62,784 nt of DNA from Armatimonadota bacterium (GTDB lineage Bacteria; Sysuimicrobiota; Sysuimicrobiia; Sysuimicrobiales; Humicultoraceae), in the NCBI GenBank assembly GCA_016869025.1, contig VGFA01000014.1:1-62784 (forward strand), written 5' to 3'. Under the pieces are notes generated by a model. That model did no database searches and was not told the origin of the DNA. It saw nothing but the letters and a program-made list of their open reading frames with translations. Shown piece after piece: positions 61,632 through 62,784 of the stretch. A program made the position numbers and the translations under genes. Position 1 is the stretch's first letter. Each line of letters begins with the position of its first letter.

Positions 61632-61661
61632 CGGTCATCTTGCCTCCGGTCATCTTGCCTG
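61632..61661. repeat. 15-bp tandem duplication over the stop codon of the following gene
   Basis: Two copies of CGGTCATCTTGCCT plus one variable base. The stop codon of the minus-strand gene at 61650 lies in one copy, and each copy contains an ATGA on the minus strand. Confidence 0.9.
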
Positions 61662-62513
61662 CGGCCGCTTCGGGTTCCTGCGGCGTCGTGCTCGGTGCCG
61701 GGCTGCGCTGCCTTCCTGGCGGTGGGGCGCGCAGTATCTCTGCAACCACGGACGTATTCCCGACGGGACGAACCATCCGCCGCACAACTTGCACCGACGG
61801 GCCGAGCGATGGCGTTGCACGCACCACCAGACTTCCGCCAGCGCAGCCTCGAAGAGGCTCTTGGTGCTGACAAACGACGTTGGCAGGGCGTCTATAGGAA
61901 TCCTGAGTCCCCATTTTTTCCAAGCCTGCCAGGTTTTGTGTGGGTCGAGCACGTCCTGCTCCATCTTGGCAATCTCGGCCCTAAGGCTTACCGGCTTCCA
62001 GCGGCATTTGCGGCCCCCGCGCGCAAGAAGGGTTTCCACGGCCAGGTAGTACTCCCTCAGGAAGTCTCGATAGCGGTCCCACGGGTCGGGTTTCTGGCGG
62101 TGCCAGCGCAGGTATTTTGGAGCAGTTCCAGGTAACTCTTGGCCCGGCTCGGAAAGGTAGCGGTTAGCCAGCTCATTGAGCAGCCCCCGCTCCTTCTGAA
62201 CAAGCCTGCGCTCGACAGGAGTGGCGTCTGCTCCCACACCAACGCGCCCTGCGGTGAACTCGGTGAGCAGGAATCCAATCGGCTTCATCTGAGGGCGAAT
62301 CGTTCCATCGCTGGCAGTCATTTCTTGTGGGGCGAACTCCACGGCAAACCAAGGCTCCAGCACCTCGCGCGGGCCACCCCGTTCATCCGAAACGAAGTAC
62401 AGGTCAACGCCCAGCCGGCCGTCCAGCGTCACGGTAGCCGCAAGTTTTCTTGCCTCAAGAGCCGAAACCGACGGCCGCAACGCCTTCACAGCGCGGGTCC
62501 TGGCTGACGTCAC
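61650..62513 (-). CDS. Hypothetical protein with C-terminal CGNR-like zinc-finger motif
   Basis: A 287-residue protein from GTG at 62513; the open frame extends to a TTG at 62621, but that stretch is AT-rich and promoter-like. Residues near the C-terminus, RCKLCGGWFVP then RYCAPHRQ and a basic tail (HRARRRRNPK), form a CxxC...C zinc-finger-like unit seen in many short regulatory or mobile-element proteins. The rest (WFAVEFAPQEMTASDGTI, YLRWHRQKPDPWDRYRDFL) is not recognised. It is probably cargo of the element bounded by the tRNA fragment. Confidence 0.65.
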   Translation of the reverse strand: MTSARTRAVKALRPSVSALEARKLAATVTLDGRLGVDLYFVSDERGGPREVLEPWFAVEFAPQEMTASDGTIRPQMKPIGFLLTEFTAGRVGVGADATPVERRLVQKERGLLNELANRYLSEPGQELPGTAPKYLRWHRQKPDPWDRYRDFLREYYLAVETLLARGGRKCRWKPVSLRAEIAKMEQDVLDPHKTWQAWKKWGLRIPIDALPTSFVSTKSLFEAALAEVWWCVQRHRSARRCKLCGGWFVPSGIRPWLQRYCAPHRQEGSAARHRARRRRNPKRPQAR

Positions 62514-62625
62514 GATAGTGATGCCTCTTCTGTGTTGCTTCGTCTGCTCTTCATATTCTATGATTTTGCTAGATTTTCCTGTTGCAGCTGGTGGCAGTGG
62601 CGGCGGGTTGCACTTTGACAACTAA

Positions 62626-62657
62626 ACGGGCGCCCGCGCGGTGACGGCGGCGCCCGT
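62626..62657. terminator. GC-rich hairpin, possible terminator of a gene beyond the right edge
   Basis: Perfect 9-bp arms ACGGGCGCC and GGCGCCCGT separated by 14 nt. On the minus strand it is followed by only a short TTTAG, so a weak terminator or other structured site is possible. It lies about 110 bp upstream of the gene that starts at 62513. Confidence 0.45.
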
Positions 62658-62723
62658 CGTCCGGCGGTGTCACCCGGGGCACGCCAACCCGGGAAGGCCG
62701 TCGTGCCGCTTGGCCAGCGGGTT

Positions 62724-62745
62724 TTGCAGTTTCCTTGCAGTTTCC
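62724..62745. repeat. 11-bp perfect tandem duplication near the right edge
   Basis: Two perfect copies of TTGCAGTTTCC in an intergenic region; the surroundings from 62658 to 62784 show no gene. Confidence 0.9.
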
Positions 62746-62784
62746 ATTTTCGATGCAAACACATAGTGAGGGTGAGACGATGGT

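Larger units (their letters stand above)
61309..61649. other. 341-bp gap containing a tRNA fragment and short repeats
   Basis: No confident protein gene. The gap holds a tRNA-Arg 3' fragment, a 19-bp tandem duplication, a 12-bp inverted repeat, and a chain of overlapping minus-strand small frames following the stop at 61650. These are a 21-codon frame beginning in an ATGA overlap, then another ATGA into a 54-codon frame that ends at 61427 inside the tRNA fragment. The small frames are Arg/Pro-rich and may not be real. Confidence 0.6.

Noticed and set aside
1-62784. CRISPR array
   Set aside because: No set of regularly spaced 24-37 bp repeats was seen; the tandem repeats found are short and directly adjacent.

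Overview
The window is a high-GC bacterial chromosome segment. A bacterial V/A-type ATPase operon, complex I membrane subunits, TCA-cycle genes, RapZ/YvcK and many translationally coupled minus-strand genes (ATGA, GTGA and TGATG overlaps) suggest an uncultured Terrabacteria-type lineage. Sysuimicrobiota/CSP1-3 or a relative is a guess; the window holds no rRNA or other phylogenetic marker.

Layout. Positions 1-8476 (minus): V/A-ATPase genes in transcription order H-I-K-E-C-F-A-B. Subunit B is interrupted after residue 256 by an intein carrying a LAGLIDADG endonuclease, and it runs off the left edge. Positions 8643-15811 (minus): complex I membrane-arm genes nuoA-H-J-K-L-M-N without any peripheral-arm gene. 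Positions 15937-20002 (minus): tryptophanase, YvcK, RapZ and a small membrane protein. Positions 20060-25962: sucD, a phosphodiesterase, sucC and mdh (minus), then fumC and an alkyltransferase-like protein (plus). Positions 25973-35718 (minus): an MFS exporter with two regulators and a 32-bp perfect palindrome, then a GntR-regulated oligopeptide ABC cluster whose solute-binding protein is circularly permuted, then an S9 peptidase. Positions 35823-43880: an iron-type ABC transporter (minus) and a gmhA-tag-treS-otsB operon (plus). Positions 43877-50519 (minus): cobalamin adenosyltransferase, a second S9 peptidase, a phosphoesterase, CcmH, a helical-repeat protein, a PrsW-like membrane protein, two unknown small proteins and a YbaK-type deacylase.

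Positions 50701-61308 are the most accessory-looking part. Three unknown plus-strand genes converge on a glycine reductase cluster transcribed leftward in the order grdE-grdB-trxB-grdC-grdA. Both grdB and grdA carry an in-frame TGA read as selenocysteine (residues 352 and 43), so ordinary gene finding splits or truncates them. grdD, trxA and the selenium-insertion genes are not in the window. Divergent from grdE are a membrane-embedded spermidine-synthase-like protein and a radical SAM protein with an exported-looking N-terminus; by eye these two are less GC-rich than the rest. From 61396 a 3' fragment of tRNA-Arg(CCG) probably marks the left end of an integrated element that continues past the right edge.

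The strongest unusual signals are the subunit-B intein, the permuted binding protein, the selenoprotein glycine reductase cluster in non-canonical order, and a set of 11-19 bp tandem duplications, most of them at gene boundaries and several duplicating start codons.
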